Of a stretch of 64,000 nucleotides of DNA, positions 38,586 to 49,000 are shown piece after piece. The translations under genes were made by a program, and so were the position numbers. Origin of the DNA: an uncultured bacterium (GTDB lineage: Bacteria > Pseudomonadota > Alphaproteobacteria > Sphingomonadales > Sphingomonadaceae); assembly GCA_903884945.1 (NCBI GenBank), contig CAISGR010000310.1:1-64000 (forward strand). The letters run 5' to 3'. The notes below the pieces were generated by a model that saw nothing but the letters and a program-made list of their open reading frames with translations, had not been told where the DNA came from and made no database searches. Every line of letters begins with the position of its first letter. Within the stretch, counting starts at the first letter, position 1.

Positions 38586-39845
38586 TCAGGGCGCCTTCAC
38601 CACTGCGCCGCCCTTGATCACCAGCACGACATTGCGCACCGCCCGCACGTCCCGGGTCGGATCGCCGCTGACCGCGACCAGGTCGGCGAGCAGCCCGGGC
38701 TTCACCGCGCCCAGCCTGGCGTCGAGCCGGAGCACGCGCGCATTGCCCGAGGTGGCGGCGATCAGCACCTGCGCCGCCGGCATCCCCGCCTGTTGCATCA
38801 GTTCCATCTCGCGGGCGTTCCGGCCATGGGTGAAGACGCCGACATCGCCGCCCATGCAGATCGGCACGCCCGCCGCGCGCGCCAGGCGGAAGGACTGGCG
38901 GCTCTCCTCCACCCCGGCCGGCGCTGGTTCTGCGCCGTTCCACCCGCGATAATGCGCCACGGCGTCCGACGCCGCGAGCGTCGGGCACAGCGCGATATGC
39001 TTCGCCGCCATCGCCCGGAAGATCTCGGCCGTGCCGCCATCGCCATGCTCGATCGTGTCGACGCCGGCGGCGATCGCGCGCCGCATCCCCTCGGCGGTCG
39101 TGGCATGGACCGCGACCTGCCGGCCGGCATCGTGCCCCGCCTCGGTCGCGGCGGTCAACTCGGCCTGGGACAGGGTCGCACGGCTCGGCTCGCCCGGGCC
39201 CCAGCGATAATCGGCATAAAGCTTCACCACATCGGCGCCGCCCGCGATCTGCTCGCGCGCCGCGCGCACGATCGCATCGACGCCGCTCGCCTCCTGCGCG
39301 CCCTGCGGGATCGCGACGCCGGGCTCGAAGCCCTTGGGGCCATAGGCGCCGAACGCGACGATCGCGCGCGTCGCGACGATCAGCCGCGGGCCGGGCACGA
39401 TCCCCTGGTCGATCGCCTTTTTCAGCCCGACATCGGCATAGCCGGCGCCCTCGGTGCCGAGATCGCGCTCGGTGGTGAAGCCGGCCATCAGCGTCGCGCG
39501 CGCCTGCGCCACCGCGCGGGCCGTGCGCAGCGCCAGCGGCTCGTGCAGCACCTGGTCGTCCCAGCTGGTCTCGTCATAGGGATGGAGGAACAGATGGCCG
39601 TGCCCCTCGATCATGCCCGGCATCAGCGTTTCGTCCGGCAGGTCGATCGTGCGGGCGCCGGCGGGCACGGCGAGGTGCGGCCCCACCGCGACGATCTTGT
39701 CGCCCCGGATCAGTACCTCCCAGCCGGGATGCGGCGCCGGGTCGACGCCGTCGAACAGCCGGGCCGGGCGCAGCAGGATCGCCTCTGGTTCCGCCGCCGC
39801 GAGCGGGGCGGCGATCAGCAGCATCACGCTCAACCACCACTTCAT
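38586..39845 (-). CDS. Secreted amidohydrolase family protein
   Basis: Signal peptide; GMIEGHGHLFLHPYDE, VAVHATTAEGMRRAIAAGVDTIEHG, ISVGD-like end region. Confidence 0.88.
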   Translation of the reverse strand: MKWWLSVMLLIAAPLAAAEPEAILLRPARLFDGVDPAPHPGWEVLIRGDKIVAVGPHLAVPAGARTIDLPDETLMPGMIEGHGHLFLHPYDETSWDDQVLHEPLALRTARAVAQARATLMAGFTTERDLGTEGAGYADVGLKKAIDQGIVPGPRLIVATRAIVAFGAYGPKGFEPGVAIPQGAQEASGVDAIVRAAREQIAGGADVVKLYADYRWGPGEPSRATLSQAELTAATEAGHDAGRQVAVHATTAEGMRRAIAAGVDTIEHGDGGTAEIFRAMAAKHIALCPTLAASDAVAHYRGWNGAEPAPAGVEESRQSFRLARAAGVPICMGGDVGVFTHGRNAREMELMQQAGMPAAQVLIAATSGNARVLRLDARLGAVKPGLLADLVAVSGDPTRDVRAVRNVVLVIKGGAVVKAP

Positions 39846-39913
39846 GCGCCTTGCTCCCACTTCCTGCGCCACCCGGCTTGTCGCGGGCCCGCATGCCCGA
39901 TAGCCCTTGGTCC

Positions 39914-42106
39914 ATGGATAGACTCAAGCCTCGCCTGCGCAACCCGCTCCTCGTCGCGGCGTTGCTGATCCTTCCCGCAACCGCGCAGGCGGCGCCTGCC
40001 GGGATGGCGGCGTGGAAGGCGCAGGCAGCGCGCGTCACCATCACGCGCGACGACTGGGGCATCGCGCATGTCGTCGGCAAGTCCGATGCCGATGCGGTGT
40101 TCGGCGCGATCTATGCCCAGGCCGAGGACGATTTCGGGCGGATCGAGGCGAACTATCTGACGGCGCTCGGCCGCACCGCCGAGGCGGAAGGCGAGAAGGC
40201 GATCTGGGCCGATCTGCGCCAGCGCCTCTATGTCGATCCCGTCGTGCTGCAGCGGCAATATCGTGCAAGTCCCGCCTGGCTGCGCACGCTGATGCAGGCC
40301 TGGGCCGACGGGCTGAACTATTATCTGGCCACGCACCCGAATGTTCACCCCCGGGTGCTGACCCGGTTCGAGCCCTGGATGGCGCTGTCCTTCACGGAGG
40401 GCAGCATCGGCGGCGATATCGAGCGCATCTCGCTGTCCGAGCTGGAAAGCCTGTACGGCACCAGGCAGGTCGCGATGACCGACGAGGAAACCGGCCGCGT
40501 CCCGCGCGAGCCGCGTGGCTCGAACGGCATCGCCATTGCGCCGAAGAACACGGTCGATGGCCACGCCCTGCTGCTGATCAACCCGCACACCAGCTTCTAT
40601 TTCCGCGCCGAGCTGCAGATGACGAGCGGGGAGGGGCTCAACGCCTATGGCGCCTCCACCTGGGGGCAGTTCTTCATCTACCAGGGCTTCAATGCCAATG
40701 CCGGCTGGATGCACACCTCGTCGGGCGTCGACAATGTCGACGAGTTCGCCGAGAGCTTCGTGTGGCAGCCGGGCCGGCTGTCCTATCGCTATGGCGCCGC
40801 GCTGCGCCCGGTGACGCGCACGCTGGTCACCATCGCCTATCGCCGGCCGGACGGCACGCTGGGCACGCGCAGCTTCAGCACCTGGCGCACGCATCACGGG
40901 CCGATCGTCGCGAAGCGCGACGGCAAGTGGATCGCCGAAGCGCTGATGTGGCGGCCGATCGCCGCGCTCGAGCAGAGCTGGCTGCGTACCCGGGCGACCG
41001 ACCTCGCATCCTACCTGCAGGTCGCCGCGCGCCAGGCGAACAGCTCGAACGACACGCTCTTCGCCGACAGCAAGGGCGAGATCGCCTATCTCCACCCCCA
41101 GTTCGTGCCGATCCGCGACGACCGCTTCGATTATACCCGGGCGGTCGACGGCTCGGATCCCGCCACGGACTGGAAGGGCCTGCACACGATCGCCTCGCTG
41201 CCCAATGCGATCAATCCCGGCGTCGGCTGGGCCAGGAACACCAATGACTGGCCGTGGCAGGCGGCCGGCCCGGACAGCCCCAGGGCGAAGGACTATCCGC
41301 GCTACATGGACGAGATCGGCCCGAACGCGCGCGGCACCCATGCCGATCTGCTGCTGGCGGACCGGCACGATTTCACGCCCGAGCGGCTGCGCGCCGCTGC
41401 CTATGACAGCTATCTCCCGGCCTTTGCCGCGCTGGTCCCGCAGCTGGTCGCCGCATGGGAGGCGCTGCCGGCCAGCGACCCCCGCCGCGTGACGCTCGCC
41501 GCGCCGATCGCGCTGCTCAAGGGCTGGGATTATCGCTGGGCCGCCACCTCGGAGCCGACCACGCTCGCCGTCTTCTGGGGCGATGGCTTGTGGAAGGACG
41601 TCGGCGGCTTCGCCCGCGCCGAGCGGATGAACGTGCCCGACTATATCGCCGCGAAGGTGACGCCGGCGGCGAAGCTGGACGCGCTGGCCCGGGCGGTCGA
41701 TCGCCTCACGCGCGATTTCGGCGACTGGCGCGTTGCCTGGGGCAAGGTCAATCGCTTCCAGCGGCTCGACGATTCGATCGAGCCGCATTTCGACGACGCG
41801 AAACCCGGCATCGCCGTGCCCTTCACCTCGGCGCAATGGGGCTCGCTCGCATCGTTCGGGGCGAAGCCCTATCCGAACACGAAGGACTATTACGGCACCA
41901 GCGGCAACAGCTTCGTCGCGGTGGTCGAATTCGGCCCGCGCCTGCGCGCCTGGGCCGTGACGGCGGGCGGCGAGAGCGGCGATCCGGCTTCGCCGCATTT
42001 CAACGATCAGGCCCAGCGCTATGCTGATGGCAATCTGCGCCCGGTCTATTTCTACCCGCAGGATCTCAAGGGGCATGTCGAGCGGGCGTACCGGCCGGGC
42101 GATTGA
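39914..42106 (+). CDS. Penicillin-acylase-family Ntn hydrolase
   Basis: Signal peptide; VTITRDDWGIAHVVGKSDADAVFGAIYAQAEDDFGRIE; processing site RG|SNGIAIAPKNTVDGHALLLINPH. Confidence 0.85.
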   Translation: MDRLKPRLRNPLLVAALLILPATAQAAPAGMAAWKAQAARVTITRDDWGIAHVVGKSDADAVFGAIYAQAEDDFGRIEANYLTALGRTAEAEGEKAIWADLRQRLYVDPVVLQRQYRASPAWLRTLMQAWADGLNYYLATHPNVHPRVLTRFEPWMALSFTEGSIGGDIERISLSELESLYGTRQVAMTDEETGRVPREPRGSNGIAIAPKNTVDGHALLLINPHTSFYFRAELQMTSGEGLNAYGASTWGQFFIYQGFNANAGWMHTSSGVDNVDEFAESFVWQPGRLSYRYGAALRPVTRTLVTIAYRRPDGTLGTRSFSTWRTHHGPIVAKRDGKWIAEALMWRPIAALEQSWLRTRATDLASYLQVAARQANSSNDTLFADSKGEIAYLHPQFVPIRDDRFDYTRAVDGSDPATDWKGLHTIASLPNAINPGVGWARNTNDWPWQAAGPDSPRAKDYPRYMDEIGPNARGTHADLLLADRHDFTPERLRAAAYDSYLPAFAALVPQLVAAWEALPASDPRRVTLAAPIALLKGWDYRWAATSEPTTLAVFWGDGLWKDVGGFARAERMNVPDYIAAKVTPAAKLDALARAVDRLTRDFGDWRVAWGKVNRFQRLDDSIEPHFDDAKPGIAVPFTSAQWGSLASFGAKPYPNTKDYYGTSGNSFVAVVEFGPRLRAWAVTAGGESGDPASPHFNDQAQRYADGNLRPVYFYPQDLKGHVERAYRPGD

Positions 42107-42238
42107 GCGCACCGGTTGCCGGCTCCACGACCCCGTTTTCTTCCGTTCACCGAAACCGATGCACAACCTGACCGAAGCGCCGGAACCGGCGCGCGCGGCT
42201 GGGGTTTGCCGAGTCTCGTTGATCATTGGGAGAATGCG

Positions 42239-42541
42239 ATGTCGCCGTCTGTAACGAAAATTGCCCCTGCGCTTGTGGTTCTGATTGGGGCAGTGGGCCT
42301 GGGTGGCTGCGCCACCAAAGGCTATGTGCGAGACCAGATCGCGCCGGTGAGCCAGCGCGTCGATGCGCTCGAGACCAGGCTGCAGGAAACCGACGGCACC
42401 GCCAAGTCGGCTCTGGCCCAGGCCCAGGCCGCCTCCGGTCAGGCCCAGAACAATGGCCAGCGTCTCGATCAGCTCAGCGCCCGCGTCGATGGCGTCGAGC
42501 AGCGAATGAAGGACAATCAGCGGAAGCGACCGCGCAATTGA
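42239..42541 (+). CDS. Small Lpp-like coiled-coil lipoprotein
   Basis: Lipobox GLGGCATKGYV followed by heptad-rich helix. Confidence 0.65.
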   Translation: MSPSVTKIAPALVVLIGAVGLGGCATKGYVRDQIAPVSQRVDALETRLQETDGTAKSALAQAQAASGQAQNNGQRLDQLSARVDGVEQRMKDNQRKRPRN

Positions 42542-42633
42542 CGCCGTACGCCAGCCAATGCTGAGCGAAGTGTGATTTCCCGCGTCGGCCCCGCCCGGGG
42601 GCGACGACCATATCCTGTCGAGCGCCACCAGCG

Positions 42634-43347
42634 ATGATCCCTATCCTTCTGGCGCTCGCGGGGCTTGCGCTGCCCGCTCCCATGCCTGCCCAGGCGAAGA
42701 GCGTGCATCGGGCAAAAGGCGTGCGGGCGTCGCGCCCGGCGCCGGCGCAACCGGCCCGCACGGAACCCGACGAACCGGCGATCCCCTCGGCGGCGGCTGT
42801 GCGCGTCGCCGATTGGGTCGCCGCGTCGCGCGACAATCGCACGCTGCCCTATATCATCATCGACAAGCAGAATGCGGCGCTCCGGCTGTTCGACGCGAAG
42901 GGCAAGCCGCTTGGCACGGCGCCGGTCCTGATCGGGGTCGCCGTGGGGGATGAGGCGACGCCCGGCATCGGCAGCAAGAACCTGGCGGAGATCGGCCCTG
43001 CGGAAAAGACGACGCCGGCGGGGCGCTTCCTCGCGAAATACGGATTGGCCGCCGGGCGGCAGAAGGTGCTCTGGGTCGATTACGCCACGTCGGTGGCGCT
43101 CCATCCGATCCCGCCTGGCGCCAGCAAGAAGGAGCGGCGGCGCCAGCGGATGCTCTCCCCCACGCCGGACGACAACCGTATCACCTTCGGGTGCATCAAC
43201 GTGCCCCTGGCTTTCTACAACCGGAGCGTGCAGCCGCTGTTCCGCAGGAAGGGCGGCTATGTCTACATCCTGCCCGACACCAGACCGATCGAGGATGTTT
43301 TCCCCGGCCTGCGGGCCCAGCCCTTCCTGAACGCCGGGGCGCGCTGA
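42634..43347 (+). CDS. L,D-transpeptidase (YkuD) family protein
   Basis: YIIIDKQNAALRLFDAKGKPLGTAPVLIG...ITFGCINVPLAFYNRSVQPLF. Confidence 0.78.
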   Translation: MIPILLALAGLALPAPMPAQAKSVHRAKGVRASRPAPAQPARTEPDEPAIPSAAAVRVADWVAASRDNRTLPYIIIDKQNAALRLFDAKGKPLGTAPVLIGVAVGDEATPGIGSKNLAEIGPAEKTTPAGRFLAKYGLAAGRQKVLWVDYATSVALHPIPPGASKKERRRQRMLSPTPDDNRITFGCINVPLAFYNRSVQPLFRRKGGYVYILPDTRPIEDVFPGLRAQPFLNAGAR

Positions 43348-43813
43348 TCGCGGGACCGCGTATCGCCGTCCGATGGGCCGCGCCCGGCTGGTTCAAACCC
43401 GCAGGATCTTGGGGGCCAGTCATTCTCCAGATCCTTCCATATTGGTGGAGACTGCGCTTGACTCGGTGGATCGGCGTCCCGCACATTTTGTAACGGCGGC
43501 AGTATCTTATGCGGTACCGGCCCGTCGTGTTGGTCTGTTAACTCAAATGCACGGTATCGTGGATGTCGGGTCGCTGCTTCTGCTGCGATCAAGGGCTGTC
43601 GTCGGTTGCGGGGGATCGGAAAATGCTGGGGCGCGCACTTGCCGCGGACGGTGGTCCGATGGCCTTTCCAGCCGGCGGACTGGCCCTACTGCCGGTCGGT
43701 GAAGGGCGCCCCCTCCTGCGACACGTCCGAGACCGGTGTGGCTGCGAAGATCACAGCTTCTCCTCACGAATGGCGCGCGGACGATACCAATTCAGCTTCG
43801 GGGCAAGACCATC

Positions 43814-45994
43814 ATGAGCATCAATAGCTCCGATCGCAGACGCGGCTGGTGGGGGCGGGGCCTTTCGCTTTCGATCGCCGTCATCCTTGCAGGCGGGTTC
43901 GTGACGGCTTCGGTCGCAAATGAAACCCTGGTCTATTCCTATGACCCATTGGGCCGGCTCATATCGGTAACGATCGCGGGAGGGCCACGTAACGGGCAGC
44001 AAGTCTCGACAGGCTTCGACCCGGCCGACAATCGTACCAACTATCAGGTTGCGGGCGCACCCAGCGGCATTTTCTCGGTGGCCGACGCCAGCGTCACCGA
44101 AGGTGGAAGCGCGAGCGTCACCATAACACGATCAGGATCGGTATCGGGCGCCGCGGCAGTCAGTTATGCCACGTCGAACAACTCCGCGACGGCGCCCGCC
44201 GATTATACCGCCGCCTCGGGTACGCTCAGCTTCGCGGCTGGTGAAACCAGCAAGACGATCTCGATCGCTACGGTCGACGACACCGTCTACGAGGGGGCGG
44301 AGTCTTTCGCGGTAACCTTGTCGAGCCCCACTGCTGGCGCTGGGCTCGGCAAAGCGAACGGCATCGTCACGATCGTCGACAACGAGGCGGTGCCGGAACT
44401 GGCCATCTCGAATGCGAGCGTTACCGAGGGCGGTTCGGCGGTACTGACCGTCACCCGTTCGAGCGTCACCGGCTCGACCGTGGCGGTCAACTACGCGACG
44501 GCCAATGGCACCGCGACGGCGCCGGGCGATTTCGGCGCCGCGTCCGGTACGCTGACCTTTCTGCCGGGCGAGACCTCCAAGACCATCACCGTCGCGACCG
44601 TCGACGACGCCGTTCACGAAGCAGCCGAGTCCTTTACCGTGGGGCTTTCGGGCGCGACGGGAGGTGCGATCATCACCAAGGCCACAGGCAGGGTCTCGGT
44701 GGCGGACAATGACACGCCGCCGAGCTTTGCCATCGCGAACGCCGCCGCGACGGAGGGTGGCCCGGTAGTCATGACCGTGACCAAGACGGGCGCGACCGCG
44801 TCGGCCCTTTCCGTTACCTATCAGACGGTCAACGCCACGGCGGTGGCGCCCGGCGATTATGGTGCCCTTTCCGGCACGCTCAGCTTCCTGCCGAACGAGA
44901 CCTCCAAGACCATCACCGTCGCGACCGTCAACGACGCGATCTATGAGCCGACCGAGACGTTCTCGGTCCGCTTGTCCGGCGCCTCGGGCGGTGCGACCAT
45001 CTCCACTGCCACGGGGACCGGAACGATCAACGACAATGATCCGATGCCGGTTTTCTCGGTGTCCGGCGTGTCGGTCACTGAAGGCGGCCCGGCGACCCTG
45101 ACCATCGTGAAATCGGGTGCGACCGGCGTCAATGCGACGGTCTCCTACGCGACGGCCGATGGCACCGCGACCCAGAGCCTTTATCAGAGCGCCAGCGGAA
45201 GCCTGACATTTCTTCCGGGTGAAACTTCGAAGACAGTTCAGGTCTACACGACGCAAAATGTGTTTTTCGATGTAACAAAGACTTTCACGTTCGGGCTGTC
45301 GGCTCCGGTAGCAGCGACAATCGGCGCGTCACCAGCGATCGTCTCGATCATCAATGATGATCCGCCGCCATCTTTCTCTGTGTCAACGCCGACACCGCGG
45401 GATGAAGGGTCGGCGCTTGAATTCTATGTCAGCCTGACGATCGATCCCTATAAACTGCCCATGACGATCAATTATACGACGTCCAGCGGCACCGCAACTT
45501 CCGGTACGGATTTCACCCCAGCTTCCGGAACCCTGACGTTTAATGCTCCCGACACCGTGAAATCGGTCCTCGTTCAGACGACCCAAGATAGCGATCTCGA
45601 GCCAGACGAGACGATCATCTTCACGATTTCGTCCCCAAGTTACGGTGCGCCGATCATCACCGGGCAGGTCAGCGGCACGATCAAGAATGACGACATCCCG
45701 CCGAGTACCGGGCCGGTCGCCAACACGGATAATATGGGCACTTTTGCGAGGTGCGACTCCTTCACCGTCACGCCGTTGGCAAATGATACGGACCCCGGAG
45801 GACATTATCCGCTGACGCTCGTGTCAGTCGCGGCAGGGGCCGGCTACACGAGAACGATTTCCGGAAATACGGTTGTATTCGAGGTAACCGCCTCCGGTAC
45901 GAAAAGTGTTCAATATGTCGTGGCGAACTCCGTCGGCGGGCAGGCGACCGGCCTCATTACCTTCACCGTCCAGTCGGGGCATGTCTGCATATGA
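43814..45994 (+). CDS. Secreted multi-Calx-beta-domain protein with one N-terminal YD/RHS-like repeat and a C-terminal cadherin-like/VCBS-like domain
   Basis: Signal peptide; VYSYDPLGRLISVT; repeated VTEGGSA..TITRSG..ATAPADYTAASGTLSFAAGETSKTISIATVDDTVYEGAESFAVTLS units. Confidence 0.88.
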   Translation: MSINSSDRRRGWWGRGLSLSIAVILAGGFVTASVANETLVYSYDPLGRLISVTIAGGPRNGQQVSTGFDPADNRTNYQVAGAPSGIFSVADASVTEGGSASVTITRSGSVSGAAAVSYATSNNSATAPADYTAASGTLSFAAGETSKTISIATVDDTVYEGAESFAVTLSSPTAGAGLGKANGIVTIVDNEAVPELAISNASVTEGGSAVLTVTRSSVTGSTVAVNYATANGTATAPGDFGAASGTLTFLPGETSKTITVATVDDAVHEAAESFTVGLSGATGGAIITKATGRVSVADNDTPPSFAIANAAATEGGPVVMTVTKTGATASALSVTYQTVNATAVAPGDYGALSGTLSFLPNETSKTITVATVNDAIYEPTETFSVRLSGASGGATISTATGTGTINDNDPMPVFSVSGVSVTEGGPATLTIVKSGATGVNATVSYATADGTATQSLYQSASGSLTFLPGETSKTVQVYTTQNVFFDVTKTFTFGLSAPVAATIGASPAIVSIINDDPPPSFSVSTPTPRDEGSALEFYVSLTIDPYKLPMTINYTTSSGTATSGTDFTPASGTLTFNAPDTVKSVLVQTTQDSDLEPDETIIFTISSPSYGAPIITGQVSGTIKNDDIPPSTGPVANTDNMGTFARCDSFTVTPLANDTDPGGHYPLTLVSVAAGAGYTRTISGNTVVFEVTASGTKSVQYVVANSVGGQATGLITFTVQSGHVCI
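44570..44602 (+). repeat. 33-nt exact direct repeat (copy 1) inside Calx-beta repeats; copy 2 at 44897-44929
   Basis: gagacctccaagaccatcaccgtcgcgaccgtc in both places, 327 nt (109 codons) apart, in frame. Confidence 0.9.
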
Positions 45995-46044
45995 TGTGCG
46001 ACCTCTTCCAACGCCCGTCGGGTAAATTGCTGCGGAGCAGTTGC

Positions 46045-49000
46045 ATGTGGATCGAACAACGGGCCGCAGGCATTCTGGCAGGCGCTGGCCGAACAATTTG
46101 CCGGGCTGCCCTTGCGGGAGTCCTGATCTTGGGCCTGGCCGCAAGGTCTGCCCAGGCGCAGGATTTGCCCAAGTCGATTTCGCCGCTGCAGGTCGAGCCC
46201 GACCGCAACGGTGTCAATATCGTCACGGGCAAAATGGCTCCCGATGCACTGACGCTGTCGGTTCCCGCCGCACCGCGCCTCAAGTTCGACCGGGTGCAGA
46301 ATGCCGCGCCCTATTCGACCGGCGAGGTGTTGGGCAATTGGGATTCGGGCGACCGAAGCGCCGTTTGGACAGTCCACACCGCGGACGGAACATCGGAAGC
46401 GTTCCGCTGCTCCTGGGACATAGACGGCAAGGGATGCTCGAGCGTCACCCGTTCTGGATCGATGCTCAACTATAGCGGAACCACCTTTCGCCGTGCAGGC
46501 TCGGGCGAGGTCTATACGATCAATCTGGTCCATCTCTATCAGAATCCGGTGCCTAGCGATACCAATCAGCAGAGGAAGCGGCTGTTCTACGCTTCCCGGG
46601 TCGATTATCCCGACGGCGAAGTCATCAGCTATACCTATGGCACCGCGACGCTGCCAACCGATCCCTATAGCCGGACCTGGTATCGTCCGATCCGGATTGC
46701 GAGCAATCGCGGCTATTTCATTACCATTGCCTATCAGGGGAATGACCTGACCCAGACCGGTTGGGGCACGGCCAGCGAGGTCGCGATCTACAATGCCAAT
46801 GCGCCCTCGACCCCGCTGGCGAGGCTGACCTATTCAGGCAACGGCACTGTGACTGATCTCGCGGGACGGGTCTATCAGGGATATGATCTGGGGACGCTAA
46901 GCCTTGATATCGAAACCGCAAGCTTCTCCCGAACTTTGCCGGCCGAGACCTCCCCCGCGATAACCGTCGCCGCTGTCGCCAACCTTCCTACCGGCGCTCC
47001 CATGATAGGCTCGGTGAACGCGGACGGGGTTCAGTGGAGCTATTCCTACGCGAACCCGCAATATTATTCGGGCATTGACGGATATCTTTACAGTGGCGTG
47101 ACCGTCATTGGGCCGAACGGCTATCAGAAATCCTACCAGATCAACAGCGCGGGCACGGCTGCTACCGGCGCCCGGAACGAGATCACGCGGGTAACCGACG
47201 AAATTGGCCGGGCCACTAATTACGAATATGACGACAACGCCCGCGTCACGAAGATCACCCTGCCCGAAGGCAATACCACCTCTATCGGCTGGGACGATGC
47301 GGGGAGCATCATAACCAGGACGCTTACCGCGAAGCCGGGCTCGGGCCTCGCCAATATCGTTGAGCAGGCCTATGTCGACCTGGCCAGCTACTATACTGCC
47401 GGTGGCATCTTGGACTGCCTCAGCACGGTTCTTTGCTATCGCCCCACCTGGTATCGCGATGCGCTCGGCCGCCAGACTGACTATGCCTATAACGTTCGCG
47501 GCCAGCTCATCGAGCAGACCGAGCCAGCCGACGCCAATGGCGTCCGCCGCAAGACCTTCATTGAATACGAGTCCTACGATAGCGGGTCCGGCGTCATCTC
47601 GCGCAAGAAGACGGTCAGGATCTGTGGTGTCACCACGACCTGCGGCACCAGCGCAGAAATCAGGACCGAGTATGAATATTGGGAAAGCACCAACCTGCCG
47701 ACTGTCGAACGGCAGGTCGATACCGCGACCGGCGACGTCCGGGAGGTGCGGTACAGCTATGACAGTGCCGGCCGGCTTTTGTCGATCGACGGCCCGCGCC
47801 CCGGCTGGGACGACACTCAATATTATCGGTACGATGTCCTCGGCCGGAAGACCTGGGAGATCGGGGCGCTGGCGACCAACGGGCTCCGCATGGCGAAGCG
47901 CTTCACCTATCGCGATTCCGACGACAAGGTTACCAGCGTCGAAACCGGTACACTACCCGATGCCACCAGCACGACGCTGACGGTAATCGAGCGGACTGAC
48001 ATGACGTATGACAGCCGCCGCAATGCCATTCGGCAGGCGACATCGGCGGGTGGCGTCACGTTGCGCGTCGCCGACCAATCCTATCTCGATCGCGGACTGC
48101 TCGACTGTACGGCGACGCGGATGAACCTGACCGGCTTGCCCGCGGCGAGCAGTGCCGGCGCCTGCACCCTGGGCACCACTGGAACGCAAGGCGCGGACCG
48201 GATCACCCGGAACGTGTACGATGCCGCTGGCCAGCTCCTGCAACTGCAACAGGCTTATGGCACACCCTTCGCGCGGAACCAGGCGACCTACAGCTACACG
48301 CAGAACGGCAAGCGCCAGTTCCTTACGGATGCCAACGGCAACAAGGCGCAGTTCGTCTATGATGGTCATGACCGCCAGACCCAGTGGTATTTCCCGCACA
48401 AGACTGCCATCGGCACCGTCAGCACCAGCGACTATGAGCAATATGGCTATGATGCCGCCGGAAATCGCACATCACTGCGTCGCCGTGACGGCCGGACGCT
48501 CACTTTCGCCTATGACGGGCTAAACCGCGTAATATCGAAGGTCGTGCCGGACGGTTGCGCGCCGATCCAGGTGGGCGCTTGCGCGCCGGCTTCGGCAACG
48601 CGCGACGTATATTACACATACGACATCATGGGCCGGCAACTCACCGCGAAATTTGACGCCACGGGCGGCGCGGACGGATTGGTCAGCACCTATGACGTGT
48701 TCGGGGCCCTGCGTTCGAGTACGATCAGCATGGGAGGCTTCTCCGGGACGCTGAGCTCGGACTATGACGAGGCCGGCAACCGCACGCGGCTCACGCATCC
48801 GGACGGGCAGGCGTTTACCTATGCCTATGATGCGCTCAATCGGCTCACGGGTCTTTACGAGGGTGTGGACACTTCGGTTGCGCTTGATCAGTTCACCTAC
48901 AACCCACAGGGTCTGCTCTCCGGCCGGACCGAGGGCATGGGCAGCGGGACAGCCTATGGCTATGACGCGATCGGGCGGCTGGCCAGCCTTTCGGACAGTT

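Noticed and set aside
39842-42628. 928-aa ORF antisense to the acylase gene
   Set aside because: Shadow ORF from GC-rich third positions; the sense acylase has signal peptide and catalytic motif
43348-43813. Possible small ORFs or riboswitch ahead of the Calx-beta gene
   Set aside because: No recognised riboswitch core or protein-like ORF; kept only as a likely promoter/leader interval
44090-45700. Periodic repeats considered as a CRISPR array
   Set aside because: Repeats are ~109-codon protein domain units in an open coding frame, not short repeats with spacers
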